Of a stretch of 64,000 nt of DNA, positions 53,240-61,331 are shown piece by piece. The number at the start of each line of letters is the position of its first letter. The stretch's first letter is position 1. A program made the translations under genes and the position numbers. The stretch spans positions 1-64,000 of the forward strand of contig JAZQKZ010000018.1 of the NCBI GenBank assembly GCA_045542415.1, given 5' to 3'. Below the pieces are notes generated by a model. It saw nothing but the letters and a program-made list of their open reading frames with translations, was not told the DNA's origin and searched no databases. The stretch comes from UMGS1958 sp045542415. Its GTDB lineage: Bacteria; Bacillota; Clostridia; UBA1381.

Positions 53240-56200
53240 TTATTTTGTTATATACTGTACCCACTTTTGTATATCACTTACATTAGCTAATTCTGATGGA
53301 TCACTATACGACTCTTTTGACTCTGTTTTGCTATAATAATAGGTATATACAGGCTCTTGATAGTACCATCTTGTTCCATAATTATTGGTTGTATATGTTC
53401 CATCCGGAATCCACATATTTTTTGCATTACATGTCGGACAAGTATATGTACCATAAAATGATATACCATATGCCACATATCCTGTTGCAGAAAGCGAATA
53501 GGTCAAATCGCAACTATGTCTAACCCATGCAGATGCTGAACTATCACTTCCCCATGTCCCTGAGCCATTCCATCTATGGTAATATTTATAATGTGTTGTA
53601 GTTGATTTCACATACTGCTCACTCCACACATTTCTGGCGCCATTGTTCGGGTCGGAATATACCGGTCCTTGCGTCGTACCCCATGAGGTGCGTTTCGCGT
53701 CATATCTTTCCCACCCGGATAAACTTGAGGAACCTGATGTTGTATATGATGTTAACATATATGTGTACTTAGTATTTGCAATTTCCACATCATCCGGTAC
53801 TTCTTCTATTTTCGTCCATGCTGAAACATCATTCTTTATCCAATGTGCATAAATCGTAAAATCTGTTAACGAAGTCATTATAGTTTCAGCAGTAATTTCC
53901 TCTCCTCCCTCTGCCTTAGAATACCAGCCATCAAATGTATAATAATCCCTGCTCGGTATTGGCAATTCTCCGATTTCCATATTCAATGATGCCATCTTGC
54001 TTTCTTCCGAAACCACTCCGCCATTTGCATCAAAATATATAGTATGCGAAGTAAGGTAGTTTTCATATTCTTCATCTGTAATATAAATGATTTTACCGTT
54101 ATCAAATGTTATATATTTTTCTTTATTTACCGTACCACATACAAGCATATTTCCTGTAATATTCATCTTTCCCACTATAGAACTGCTTAAATTAGAAAGA
54201 CTGATATTTTTTGTTATAACAGCATTCTCGCTTGTCGATATAACATTTATGGTTCTGTTTAATTTCAGATCTGTGTTCTCTGCTTTAAGCACAATTGCAT
54301 ATCCGTCGCAGTCAACTGTTACTCTGTCAAGTGTTACCTTTTCTGATGAAAGTTCCATAGGAATTTTTGTATTTTCTGTGAAAGTAACTCCATTTATTAC
54401 AGTTTCCGTTGCATCGGATTTTAGGCTTATACCTTTGTATTCTTTGTCCTTACCCTGCAATTCAAAATATGATACTTCACCTATTTCAAGCGTTATATTC
54501 ATTGCTTCATCTTCAGGTATTTGTGAAATATCTAATACTATTTTATCTGCTGTTGATGCTACGGCATTCTGTGCTATTTCTGCATTTGAAGCTATAACCT
54601 TTATTTCCGGTACACCGTCAAAACTATTTTTTCCTAAACTTGTAATTTCCACCGGAATCGTAAAACTGTTTAATGATGTACAGCCGGCAAATGCTCTGTC
54701 CCCTATCTCCGTAACACCGGGACAAAGAATATATTCGAGATAAGAGCAGCCTTCAAACAACGAATCAGGAACTTTTTCTATAAATCTTCCTAATTGTACC
54801 GCTTTTATAGAAGTATTATTCTTAAATAATCCCGGTGATATACCGGTTACTTTCTCAGCACTATAGGTACCGTCATTATTATCTACAACAATATATGACG
54901 GAATTACAACTACATTGGCTGTAGAACCCGTTTCAGGAATATAGTCCACTATCATTCCCGTGTCCGGATCAAATAACAATCCATCAGTCTTTGCAATTCT
55001 ACTACTAACATATTCATTTACAAAAAACGGAACTTCAAACGGAATAACTGTGGTTTCATAATCTTTAAATGTACCATCAAACGAATAATCAAGATACTCA
55101 TATGTACCATCATCCTTTGTTCCGTCTCCCAGAACATTATATGTATATACAAAATATTCTCTATTCGCTATGTCATAGCCTACAACAGCAAATACATGAA
55201 CCGTACCTGCAACAACCATTCTGTAATCACCAATTGTATTTCCTGTGCTTGAAAAAGAAGTTGTTGTTGTCTCTATTTCCGAAGTATAATAAGTCATTGT
55301 CGAACTATATTCATCGCTTTGACTATTAGTTGATGCCAACGCCTGTGACTCACTGTTGGAGCCACCCTCAGAATATGATTCACCATATCCTTTCTGCTTA
55401 CTGATGACTTGAGATATAACATTAGAAATCGTTTTACTTTGGCTTGTTGTTTTGCTACTTTCATAACCCGATGTTGTATTCCAAGTGCTGGATTCAGTTT
55501 TTGTTGTTGAATGTTCAGTTCCGTTATCTTCTGTATCTGCCCATCCATTTGTACCGCTTAGATTTCCAGTTATTTCTCGGCTCTTTTCGCCTTCAATTCC
55601 TACTGATATTCCTGCATTACCCGAAGAAGATGTTCCCGATGATTCATTTGATCTTCCTGAACCTATACCAAAACTTCCTCCAACATTAGCACTCAAGGAT
55701 GTAGTTTCTTTAATTCCCAAATCCGTCGTTGTTGAACCCGATACATTTCCTGATTGCTTGTACGTTGTACCATCTACCGTAACAGTATCTGATGAACCAC
55801 CACTGTTTGAATTAAGGAAATATTTATTACTGTCACTTTTCGCTATAGTTTCTGCCTCTTCCCTTGTTATTCCATTTTCTTCCAAATAACTTTCACTTAC
55901 TTCTGTTGTCTTATTCCAATCATTTGATAAAGTCCAAGAAGAAGAATTTGTTGTAGCGTTAGAAATTGAACGTGCTATTGTTGATGCTTGTGTATCACTG
56001 ATTTCATTTACATGTGTGACTTCGGTTGTTGAAATTATACCGTTTACACAATTAAGCTTCAGTGTTGTAAATAACGGTACATTCTGTATTTCACCAATTT
56101 CATATGTAAACAGAATTAACCCATTATCAACATCTTCAAATATCATCGGAGCATCGAGCTTATCTTTTGCCACTGCTTTATTTCGATTGCTTGCCCAGTT

Positions 56201-57061
56201 AGCATATAAATTTATATTTCCAGTTGTTCCTTCCGGCACAGATGTCCACAATTTCCCCGATTTATCTGTCCAACCGACAAATGTATATTTATCCATTGTA
56301 GGTTTCGGTAATACATATTCTTTATCAACTGTGTATGTTATATCTCCTATTTCACCTCCCGGGAGTACCATATCACATGCAAAACTTATTGTATATTCAA
56401 CCTTTTCCCAATGAGCATAAAGCGTCTTATTTCCTGTTTCTCCTTGTGTAATCGATGTTACACGTTCTCCTCCTGTTTGGGCAGTATGCCAACCGACAAA
56501 ATTATATCCATCTACAATTAAATCCTGCAAAACCAATCCATTTTCCGAGAAATAATATTCAGGATTCAGATTTTCTATATCAATTGATTTCAAGTAATTA
56601 TCATTACTGTCAACATAATATGTTATCTGATACTGCTCCTTCAACTCTATTTTCTTCGCTTCACAGTTTGGCTCGGAGTTCTTTAACCACATAACTTTTG
56701 CATATGCAGCATTTTCATCGGTATCTACCTTTATATTACTATCATCCGGTGAGTATTTTTTCAGTGAACACAATTCTCCCTTGCCTTTATAAAAAGCAAC
56801 ATATAAATCCCCATCGGTAAACTGATTTGCAGTAAGTGTAACGCTTTGACCTGCAATATCTACAACAACTTGCTTATCAGTAGTCTCCATCAGTTCAGCA
56901 GCTCCATTGTCATTACAATTACTATTTACAAATCCACTGACTTGCAAATCAGCAAATACCGGCTCATTATTACTATTTTCTGCCCAAACAAGACTATTGA
57001 ACGAAAACGAAGCTGTAAGCATACTCGTGAGCATAGCTATCTTTAGCATTTTTCTTTTCAT
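53240..57061 (-). CDS. Large exported protein with InlB-type repeats and leucine-rich repeats
   Basis: 1273 residues. A signal peptide (1-27) is followed by two InlB B-repeat (Listeria-Bacteroides) modules (about 147-297, with NFVGWHTAQTGG and TLYAHWE), and a Ser/Thr/Asn-rich region (about 345-605). Next is a module around 605-660 (YRMVVAGTVHVFAVVGYD), BspA-type leucine-rich repeats (about 745-815), a third B-repeat (about 1010-1075), and an aromatic C-terminus with CPTC. There is no LPxTG or SLH motif, so anchoring is unclear. ATG 57061 follows AGGAGGT. An adhesin-like role is inference. The core module is uncharacterised as far as I know. Confidence 0.8.
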   Translation of the reverse strand: MKRKMLKIAMLTSMLTASFSFNSLVWAENSNNEPVFADLQVSGFVNSNCNDNGAAELMETTDKQVVVDIAGQSVTLTANQFTDGDLYVAFYKGKGELCSLKKYSPDDSNIKVDTDENAAYAKVMWLKNSEPNCEAKKIELKEQYQITYYVDSNDNYLKSIDIENLNPEYYFSENGLVLQDLIVDGYNFVGWHTAQTGGERVTSITQGETGNKTLYAHWEKVEYTISFACDMVLPGGEIGDITYTVDKEYVLPKPTMDKYTFVGWTDKSGKLWTSVPEGTTGNINLYANWASNRNKAVAKDKLDAPMIFEDVDNGLILFTYEIGEIQNVPLFTTLKLNCVNGIISTTEVTHVNEISDTQASTIARSISNATTNSSSWTLSNDWNKTTEVSESYLEENGITREEAETIAKSDSNKYFLNSNSGGSSDTVTVDGTTYKQSGNVSGSTTTDLGIKETTSLSANVGGSFGIGSGRSNESSGTSSSGNAGISVGIEGEKSREITGNLSGTNGWADTEDNGTEHSTTKTESSTWNTTSGYESSKTTSQSKTISNVISQVISKQKGYGESYSEGGSNSESQALASTNSQSDEYSSTMTYYTSEIETTTTSFSSTGNTIGDYRMVVAGTVHVFAVVGYDIANREYFVYTYNVLGDGTKDDGTYEYLDYSFDGTFKDYETTVIPFEVPFFVNEYVSSRIAKTDGLLFDPDTGMIVDYIPETGSTANVVVIPSYIVVDNNDGTYSAEKVTGISPGLFKNNTSIKAVQLGRFIEKVPDSLFEGCSYLEYILCPGVTEIGDRAFAGCTSLNSFTIPVEITSLGKNSFDGVPEIKVIASNAEIAQNAVASTADKIVLDISQIPEDEAMNITLEIGEVSYFELQGKDKEYKGISLKSDATETVINGVTFTENTKIPMELSSEKVTLDRVTVDCDGYAIVLKAENTDLKLNRTINVISTSENAVITKNISLSNLSSSIVGKMNITGNMLVCGTVNKEKYITFDNGKIIYITDEEYENYLTSHTIYFDANGGVVSEESKMASLNMEIGELPIPSRDYYTFDGWYSKAEGGEEITAETIMTSLTDFTIYAHWIKNDVSAWTKIEEVPDDVEIANTKYTYMLTSYTTSGSSSLSGWERYDAKRTSWGTTQGPVYSDPNNGARNVWSEQYVKSTTTHYKYYHRWNGSGTWGSDSSASAWVRHSCDLTYSLSATGYVAYGISFYGTYTCPTCNAKNMWIPDGTYTTNNYGTRWYYQEPVYTYYYSKTESKESYSDPSELANVSDIQKWVQYITK

Positions 57062-57261
57062 CCTCAATACCTCCTAAATTTATGTAACAAAAAAATGCGC
57101 CAACCGAAGCTGACGCATAAAAAACGCAAGCTCCGATTGTCGCCAAACAAAATTCCCATTACCAATCATTTCTAGTATGTGAAATAGAGCATCTGCATTT
57201 TTATCAAAAAATAAAAATACACACACTAAAAATGTTGGCATCATTAAAATTTTGTTTGGCA
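57062..57261 (-). promoter_or_regulatory. Structured leader with probable conditional terminator
   Basis: From the predicted start of transcription near 57261 the RNA forms a perfect 13-bp helix (57260-57248 with 57154-57142) enclosing an interrupted helix (57239-57220 with 57181-57161) and a hairpin (57220-57211 with 57204-57195). Next comes an 11-bp helix (57139-57129 with 57111-57101) that shares bases with a terminator stem (57118-57111 with 57102-57095), which is followed by seven T just before the ribosome site. No known riboswitch class was recognised. Confidence 0.6.
57089..57118 (-). terminator. Intrinsic terminator upstream of the 1273-residue gene
   Basis: Minus-strand stem ATGCGTCA with TGGCGCAT (one G-U pair), loop GCTTCGGT, then TTTTTTT. 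It lies about 30 bases before the start codon, within the gene's own leader. Confidence 0.75.
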
Positions 57262-57267
57262 TGTATT

Positions 57268-57296
57268 ATTTTATTATAAATTCTATTATTTGTCAA
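57268..57296 (-). promoter_or_regulatory. Promoter of the 1273-residue gene
   Basis: TTGACA (57296-57291), 17-base spacer, TAAAAT (57273-57268), directly after the cobO terminator. Confidence 0.82.
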
Positions 57297-57306
57297 TATT
57301 TTTCAC

Positions 57307-57339
57307 AAAAAAATGCCGTAACAATTCCTTGTTACAGCA
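57307..57339 (-). terminator. Terminator after cobO
   Basis: Eleven-bp stem TGCCGTAACAA/TTGTTACAGCA (one wobble), loop TTCC, then TTTTTTT on the minus strand. Confidence 0.88.
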
Positions 57340-57353
57340 ATTTCAAAGTATCT

Positions 57354-57863
57354 TTAAAATTCCACACCTTTTCGTGCCTGTATCCCCTTATCAAACGGAT
57401 GCTTTATTTTTTTCATTTCTGTAATATAATCGCATATTTCAAGCATTGCATCCGAGACTGTTCCGCCTGTCATTACAACTTCAGCATTACAGTTTTTTAA
57501 CAGTCCAATCAGATATTCTTCATCTATCAGTCCGCATCCGACAGCTACCGCAACCTCGTCCAACACAAGCATATCATATCCGGCAGCTTTTTCAAAAAAC
57601 CTCCCCAGCTGCTCCGTACAATACTGTGAGGTTTGTTTTTTCTCATTTTCATTCATTGCAAATACAAATTTTTCACAATCCCGTCCATCGACTACATCAA
57701 TATTTGATATACCCTCAAGGATTTTTCTTTCTGAAGATGAGTTATCCTTTAAAAACTGTATTACAAGTACTTTTTTTCCTGCACCTGCACATCTTATCGC
57801 CAACCCCATTGCTGCTGTGGTCTTGCCTTTACCGTTTCCGCAGTATAAATGAATCAATCCCAC
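57354..57863 (-). CDS. cobO: Cob(I)yrinic acid a,c-diamide adenosyltransferase
   Basis: Adds the adenosyl group to corrinoid (CobA/BtuR/CobO family), giving coenzyme B12. 169 residues. ATP-binding loop GNGKGKTTAAMG at residues 9-20, MLVLDEVAVAVGCGLID in the middle, and the C-terminal HPFDKGIQARKGVEF tail are diagnostic. GTG start overlapping the 3' end of the HD-domain gene by 10 bases, with GGAGGTAATC upstream. No other cobalamin genes are nearby, so it may serve salvage. Confidence 0.94.
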   Translation of the reverse strand: MGLIHLYCGNGKGKTTAAMGLAIRCAGAGKKVLVIQFLKDNSSSERKILEGISNIDVVDGRDCEKFVFAMNENEKKQTSQYCTEQLGRFFEKAAGYDMLVLDEVAVAVGCGLIDEEYLIGLLKNCNAEVVMTGGTVSDAMLEICDYITEMKKIKHPFDKGIQARKGVEF

Positions 57864-58465
57864 GCTTTGATTACCTCCATTGCCTTTTGATATTTTTTTA
57901 GTCTCTCATAATCCCTTTCAGTCGGATTTTCCAATCTTGACATATCCATATTATGCATAAGATCCGCTGCTTTTACATACCTTGCATTCGGATCGTCACG
58001 CATGGCATCTAAATAATCAAAATAATCCACCCCATCTGCATGTGTGAGACAAAGAACCGAACGCACTATCCTGTCCGTAAAACCAAGCTCGGTAAGCTTT
58101 TGCGGCGTTATGTCCGTATCCTCTATTGTATCGTGGAGTAATGCAATGATTTTATGCTCCGTATCCTGCAAAAATGATGCCACCGTTCTCGGATGGGTAA
58201 TATAGGGCTTTCCCGATTTATCAAATTGACCTGCATGTGCATTTTCTGCAACCGAGTCCGCCAGCGCAAGAAGTGCATTATAACCCTCACGGTTTATTTC
58301 AATTTGCCTCTTCGCCGTTTCTTCCCCCGTCTTACGCAGTTCTTTCGGTTTTATGGTATCTACCCATTTCTCTATACCGTAACGATAGAGACAAAAGCGT
58401 TCCCCCTCTTCCTTATATACGTCATTTGCATTAAATTTTCCGCAACCGATATAGTAAGTTTCCAT
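57854..58465 (-). CDS. HD-domain phosphohydrolase (SpoT/MESH-like)
   Basis: 203 residues. The N-terminus is unassigned (1-65, ETYYIGCGKFNANDVYKEEGERF, possibly an extra small domain). The HD fold then spans about 75-200: KPYITHPRTVASFL, ALLHDTIEDTDI with the metal-binding HD pair, and KAADLMHNMD with the second-sphere Asp. It resembles the hydrolase half of RelA/SpoT but lacks any synthetase domain, so a small alarmone hydrolase or other nucleotide phosphohydrolase is likely. ATG 58465 follows AAAGGTG. Confidence 0.82.
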   Translation of the reverse strand: METYYIGCGKFNANDVYKEEGERFCLYRYGIEKWVDTIKPKELRKTGEETAKRQIEINREGYNALLALADSVAENAHAGQFDKSGKPYITHPRTVASFLQDTEHKIIALLHDTIEDTDITPQKLTELGFTDRIVRSVLCLTHADGVDYFDYLDAMRDDPNARYVKAADLMHNMDMSRLENPTERDYERLKKYQKAMEVIKAWD

Positions 58466-58496
58466 CTGCACCACACCTTTCTTTATCTTACTTTCT

Positions 58497-58525
58497 ATTA
58501 TATCACATCCGCCCTACAAATGCAA
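58497..58525 (-). promoter_or_regulatory. Promoter of the HD-cobO operon
   Basis: TTGCAT (58525-58520), 17-base spacer, TATAAT (58502-58497) with a TGA extension. The -35 box lies partly inside the palindrome that starts at 58522. Confidence 0.8.
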
Positions 58526-58551
58526 GTATCATATATCTATATGATACTTGC
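58522..58551. promoter_or_regulatory. Perfect palindrome, candidate operator
   Basis: Arms GCAAGTATCATAT and ATATGATACTTGC, 13 bp each with no mismatch, and a 4-base centre ATCT. There is no T run on either side, so it is not a usual terminator. It covers the -35 box of HD-cobO and lies about 50 bases from the divergent isomerase promoter. Confidence 0.55.
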
Positions 58552-58603
58552 GTTAAAAAATCAATAAATTATATCTGATTTTTTATCATTTTTATAATTT
58601 GTA

Positions 58604-58632
58604 TTGCAATAAATGACAAACTTTGTTATAAT
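58604..58632 (+). promoter_or_regulatory. Promoter of the isomerase-like gene
   Basis: TTGCAA (58604-58609), 17-base spacer, TATAAT (58627-58632). Confidence 0.82.
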
Positions 58633-58680
58633 AGTATCAGAGTAATTTGCCGTATGGCATAAAATAAGGAGGAAAATAAA

Positions 58681-60165
58681 ATGATCAATATTCCCAAGAT
58701 TAAAATCGGTATTGTGGCTGTAAGCCGTGACTGCTTCCCGGAGTCATTATCGGTTAACAGAAGAAAGGCACTTGTTGAGGCTTACAAGGCTAAGTATGAT
58801 GCAGAGGATATCTACGAATGCCCGGTATGTATCGTAGAGAGCGAAATCCACATGGAGCAGGCTTTAGCTGACATCAAGGCTAACGGCTGTAACGCTTTAT
58901 GCGTTTATTTAGGTAACTTCGGTCCGGAAATCTCTGAGACAATGCTTGCACAGAAGTTTGACGGTCCTAAGATGTTCGTTGCAGCAGCCGAGGAAAACAT
59001 TGGTTGTCTTTCAGATGACAGAGGCGATGCTTACTGCGGTATGTTAAACGCAAGCTATAACTTAGCTTTAAGAGGCACAAAGGCTTATATTCCGGAGTAT
59101 CCGGTCGGCAATGCTGAGGAATGTGCTGATATGATTAACGAGTTCGTTCCGATTGCCCGTGCAGTTGCAGGTTTAAGCGATTTAAAGATTATTTCATTCG
59201 GTCCGAGACCGCTTAACTTCCTTGCTTGTAACGCTCCGATTGCTCAGCTTTACAAGTTAGGCATTGAAATCGAGGAAAATTCAGAGCTTGATTTATTTGA
59301 GGCATTTAACAACCACGCAAACGATCCGAGAATCCCGGAGGTTGTTGCTGATATGGAGAAAGAGCTTGCAGGCGGCAACATGAAGCCGGAGGTTCTTCCC
59401 AAGCTCGCACAGTATGAGCTTACATTACTTGACTGGGTTGAGGCTCACAAGGGTTCAAGAAAGTACGTTGCAATCGCAGGTAAGTGCTGGCCGGCATTCC
59501 AGACACAGTTCGGTTTCGTTCCCTGCTATGTAAACAGCCGTCTTACAGGCAGAGGTATCCCGGTATCATGCGAGGTTGATATCTACGGTTGTTTAAGTGA
59601 GTATATCGGTACTTGCGTAAGTAACGACGCTGTTACATTACTTGACATTAACAACTCAGTTCCGGCTGATATGTACAAGGAAAGCATTGAGGGTAAGTTT
59701 GACTACACTCACAAGGATACATTCATGGGCTTCCACTGCGGTAATACATGCTCATCAAAGCTTGCTGCATGCTCAATGAAGTATCAGAAGATTATGGCAA
59801 GAAGCTTACCGGTTGAGGTTACAAATGGTACTTTAGAGGGCGACATCATCCCGGGCGATATCACATTCTTCCGTCTCCAGTCAACAGCTGACTGCAAGTT
59901 AAGAGGATATATCGCAAACGGTGAGGTTCTTCCGGTTGCTACACAGTCATTCGGCGGAATCGGCGTATTTGCTATTCCGGAGATGGGACGTTTCTACCGT
60001 CACGTTCTTATCGAGAAGAACTATCCGCATCACGGTGCAGTAGCATTCGGTCATCACGGCAAGGCTTTATATGAGGTATTTAAGTACATCGGTGTTCCGG
60101 TTGATGAAATCGGTTACAACCAGCCGAAGCACGCAAAGTACCCGACAGAAAATCCTTGGGGTTAA
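58681..60165 (+). CDS. L-fucose/L-arabinose isomerase family protein
   Basis: 494 residues related to the L-fucose isomerase / FucI-AraA fold, probably a ketol isomerase of a pentose or deoxyhexose. Visible are the N-terminal Rossmann-like part (KIGIVAVSRDCFPESL), a middle ALCVYLGNFGPE segment, WPAFQTQFGFVPCYVNSRLTGRG, SCEVDIYGCLSEYI with an acidic metal ligand, and a C-terminal GFHCGNTCSSKLA stretch. Codon choice is narrower than in neighbours (frequent GAG, AAG, TTA, GGT), hinting at high expression. AAGGAGG precedes ATG. No sugar kinase or transporter lies beside it. Confidence 0.85.
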   Translation: MINIPKIKIGIVAVSRDCFPESLSVNRRKALVEAYKAKYDAEDIYECPVCIVESEIHMEQALADIKANGCNALCVYLGNFGPEISETMLAQKFDGPKMFVAAAEENIGCLSDDRGDAYCGMLNASYNLALRGTKAYIPEYPVGNAEECADMINEFVPIARAVAGLSDLKIISFGPRPLNFLACNAPIAQLYKLGIEIEENSELDLFEAFNNHANDPRIPEVVADMEKELAGGNMKPEVLPKLAQYELTLLDWVEAHKGSRKYVAIAGKCWPAFQTQFGFVPCYVNSRLTGRGIPVSCEVDIYGCLSEYIGTCVSNDAVTLLDINNSVPADMYKESIEGKFDYTHKDTFMGFHCGNTCSSKLAACSMKYQKIMARSLPVEVTNGTLEGDIIPGDITFFRLQSTADCKLRGYIANGEVLPVATQSFGGIGVFAIPEMGRFYRHVLIEKNYPHHGAVAFGHHGKALYEVFKYIGVPVDEIGYNQPKHAKYPTENPWG

Positions 60166-60178
60166 TTGGTACATAAAA

Positions 60179-60211
60179 GCGGTGTCGCTCATGCGACACC
60201 GCTTATTTTTT
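60179..60211. terminator. Bidirectional terminator, isomerase and aldo/keto reductase genes
   Basis: Perfect 10-bp stem GCGGTGTCGC/GCGACACCGC, loop TCAT, then TTATTTTTT on the plus strand, with TTTTATG on the minus strand. Confidence 0.9.
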
Positions 60212-61316
60212 ATTCCAGTTCCTCTGCAATAGCTGCTAAATGGTCTGTAATTGCAATATGCTGCGGACATACCTTTTCGCACTTTCCGCACTTTATACAA
60301 TCCGACGGCTTGCCGTTCTCTCTTGCAGTATCATTCATATGCCATTTCGCATGATCGAGACGCGGAAAACGCTTGTAATCATTATAAATTCTGAAATACC
60401 TCGGAATTGCAATCTTCTTCGGACAACCCTCTATACAGTAATTACAGCCTGTACACGGTACAGCAATACTGTCTTTTATTATCTGTGTTGCCTGTGCAAC
60501 TATTGTCACTTCTTCTTCACTAAGCGGCTTAAAGTCTTTCATATAGCTCATGTTATCCTCAAGTTGCTCCATTGTACTCATTCCCGAAAGCACAGTTAAC
60601 ACCTGCGGCATTGATGCTACATATCTTACTGCCCATGATGCGGTTGATGCATCGTTGCTGTACTCCTTAAACAGCTTATCCGCCGCCTCCGGAATATTCG
60701 CAAGTGCTCCACCCTTTACCGGCTCCATAACAATAATGGGCTTATTATGCTTGACCGCTACATCGTAGCATTTTCTTCCCTCTACATTTTCATCTTCCCA
60801 ATCGATATAGTTTAACTGAAGCTGCACATATTCCATCTCAGGATGCTTTGTCAAAATCTCATCAAGAACTATCGCCTTATCGTGGAATGAGAAGCCGAGA
60901 TTTCTTATTTTACCCTCTTCCTTTTTCTTCATTACAAACTCAAAAGCACCAACATTTTCCGCAACCTCTAAAAGCTGCTTATTCATTGCATGAAGCCAAT
61001 AATAATCAAAATACTCAACTCCACAGCGTTCTAACTGCTCATTAAAGATTTCCTCTAACTGCTTTGCTTCCTTTATCAATGCCATCGGCATTTTATCTGT
61101 AATTGTAAAGCTGTCGCGCGGATAACGCTTAACAAGCGCCTCACGCAATGCCACCTCGCTCATACCTCCGTGATAGAAGTATGCCGTATCATAATATGTA
61201 AATCCCTCTTCCATAAAACGGTCAACCATTTTCTCAAATAACGGCTGATCTATACTCTTACCGTCCTCCGAATTTGTCAGCGGCAGTCTCATAACTCCAA
61301 AACCTAATTTTCTCAT
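60210..61316 (-). CDS. Aldo/keto reductase with C-terminal ferredoxin domain
   Basis: 368 residues. TIM-barrel aldo/keto reductase domain with catalytic residues in FTYYDTAYFYHGG (Asp, Tyr), ITDKMP (Lys) and YYWLHAMN (His). A C-terminal dicluster ferredoxin-like domain has CTGCNYCIEGCP (about 290) and CIKCGKCEKVCP (about 345). This fusion is common in anaerobes; substrate and electron donor are unknown. It follows two acetyltransferase genes, the nearer one by 15 bases, so a three-gene operon is likely. Confidence 0.94.
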   Translation of the reverse strand: MRKLGFGVMRLPLTNSEDGKSIDQPLFEKMVDRFMEEGFTYYDTAYFYHGGMSEVALREALVKRYPRDSFTITDKMPMALIKEAKQLEEIFNEQLERCGVEYFDYYWLHAMNKQLLEVAENVGAFEFVMKKKEEGKIRNLGFSFHDKAIVLDEILTKHPEMEYVQLQLNYIDWEDENVEGRKCYDVAVKHNKPIIVMEPVKGGALANIPEAADKLFKEYSNDASTASWAVRYVASMPQVLTVLSGMSTMEQLEDNMSYMKDFKPLSEEEVTIVAQATQIIKDSIAVPCTGCNYCIEGCPKKIAIPRYFRIYNDYKRFPRLDHAKWHMNDTARENGKPSDCIKCGKCEKVCPQHIAITDHLAAIAEELE

Positions 61317-61331
61317 TTTATTTTCCTCCTT

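Noticed and set aside
54087..54743. A 218-codon plus-strand open frame inside the large exported gene
   Set aside because: Antisense shadow; no ribosome site, no homologous look, and the minus frame is continuous with clear domains.
57142..57260. Inverted repeat interpreted as a small transposable element (MITE)
   Set aside because: No flanking target duplication is visible, and its placement at the transcript start with a following antiterminator fits a regulatory leader better. A genome search for copies would settle it.
57080..57262. A 60-codon open frame across the leader of the 1273-residue gene (minus strand)
   Set aside because: It begins at the predicted transcript start with no ribosome site, and its composition is explained by the inverted repeat and terminator. 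A leader peptide cannot be fully excluded, but the RNA structure is the simpler reading.
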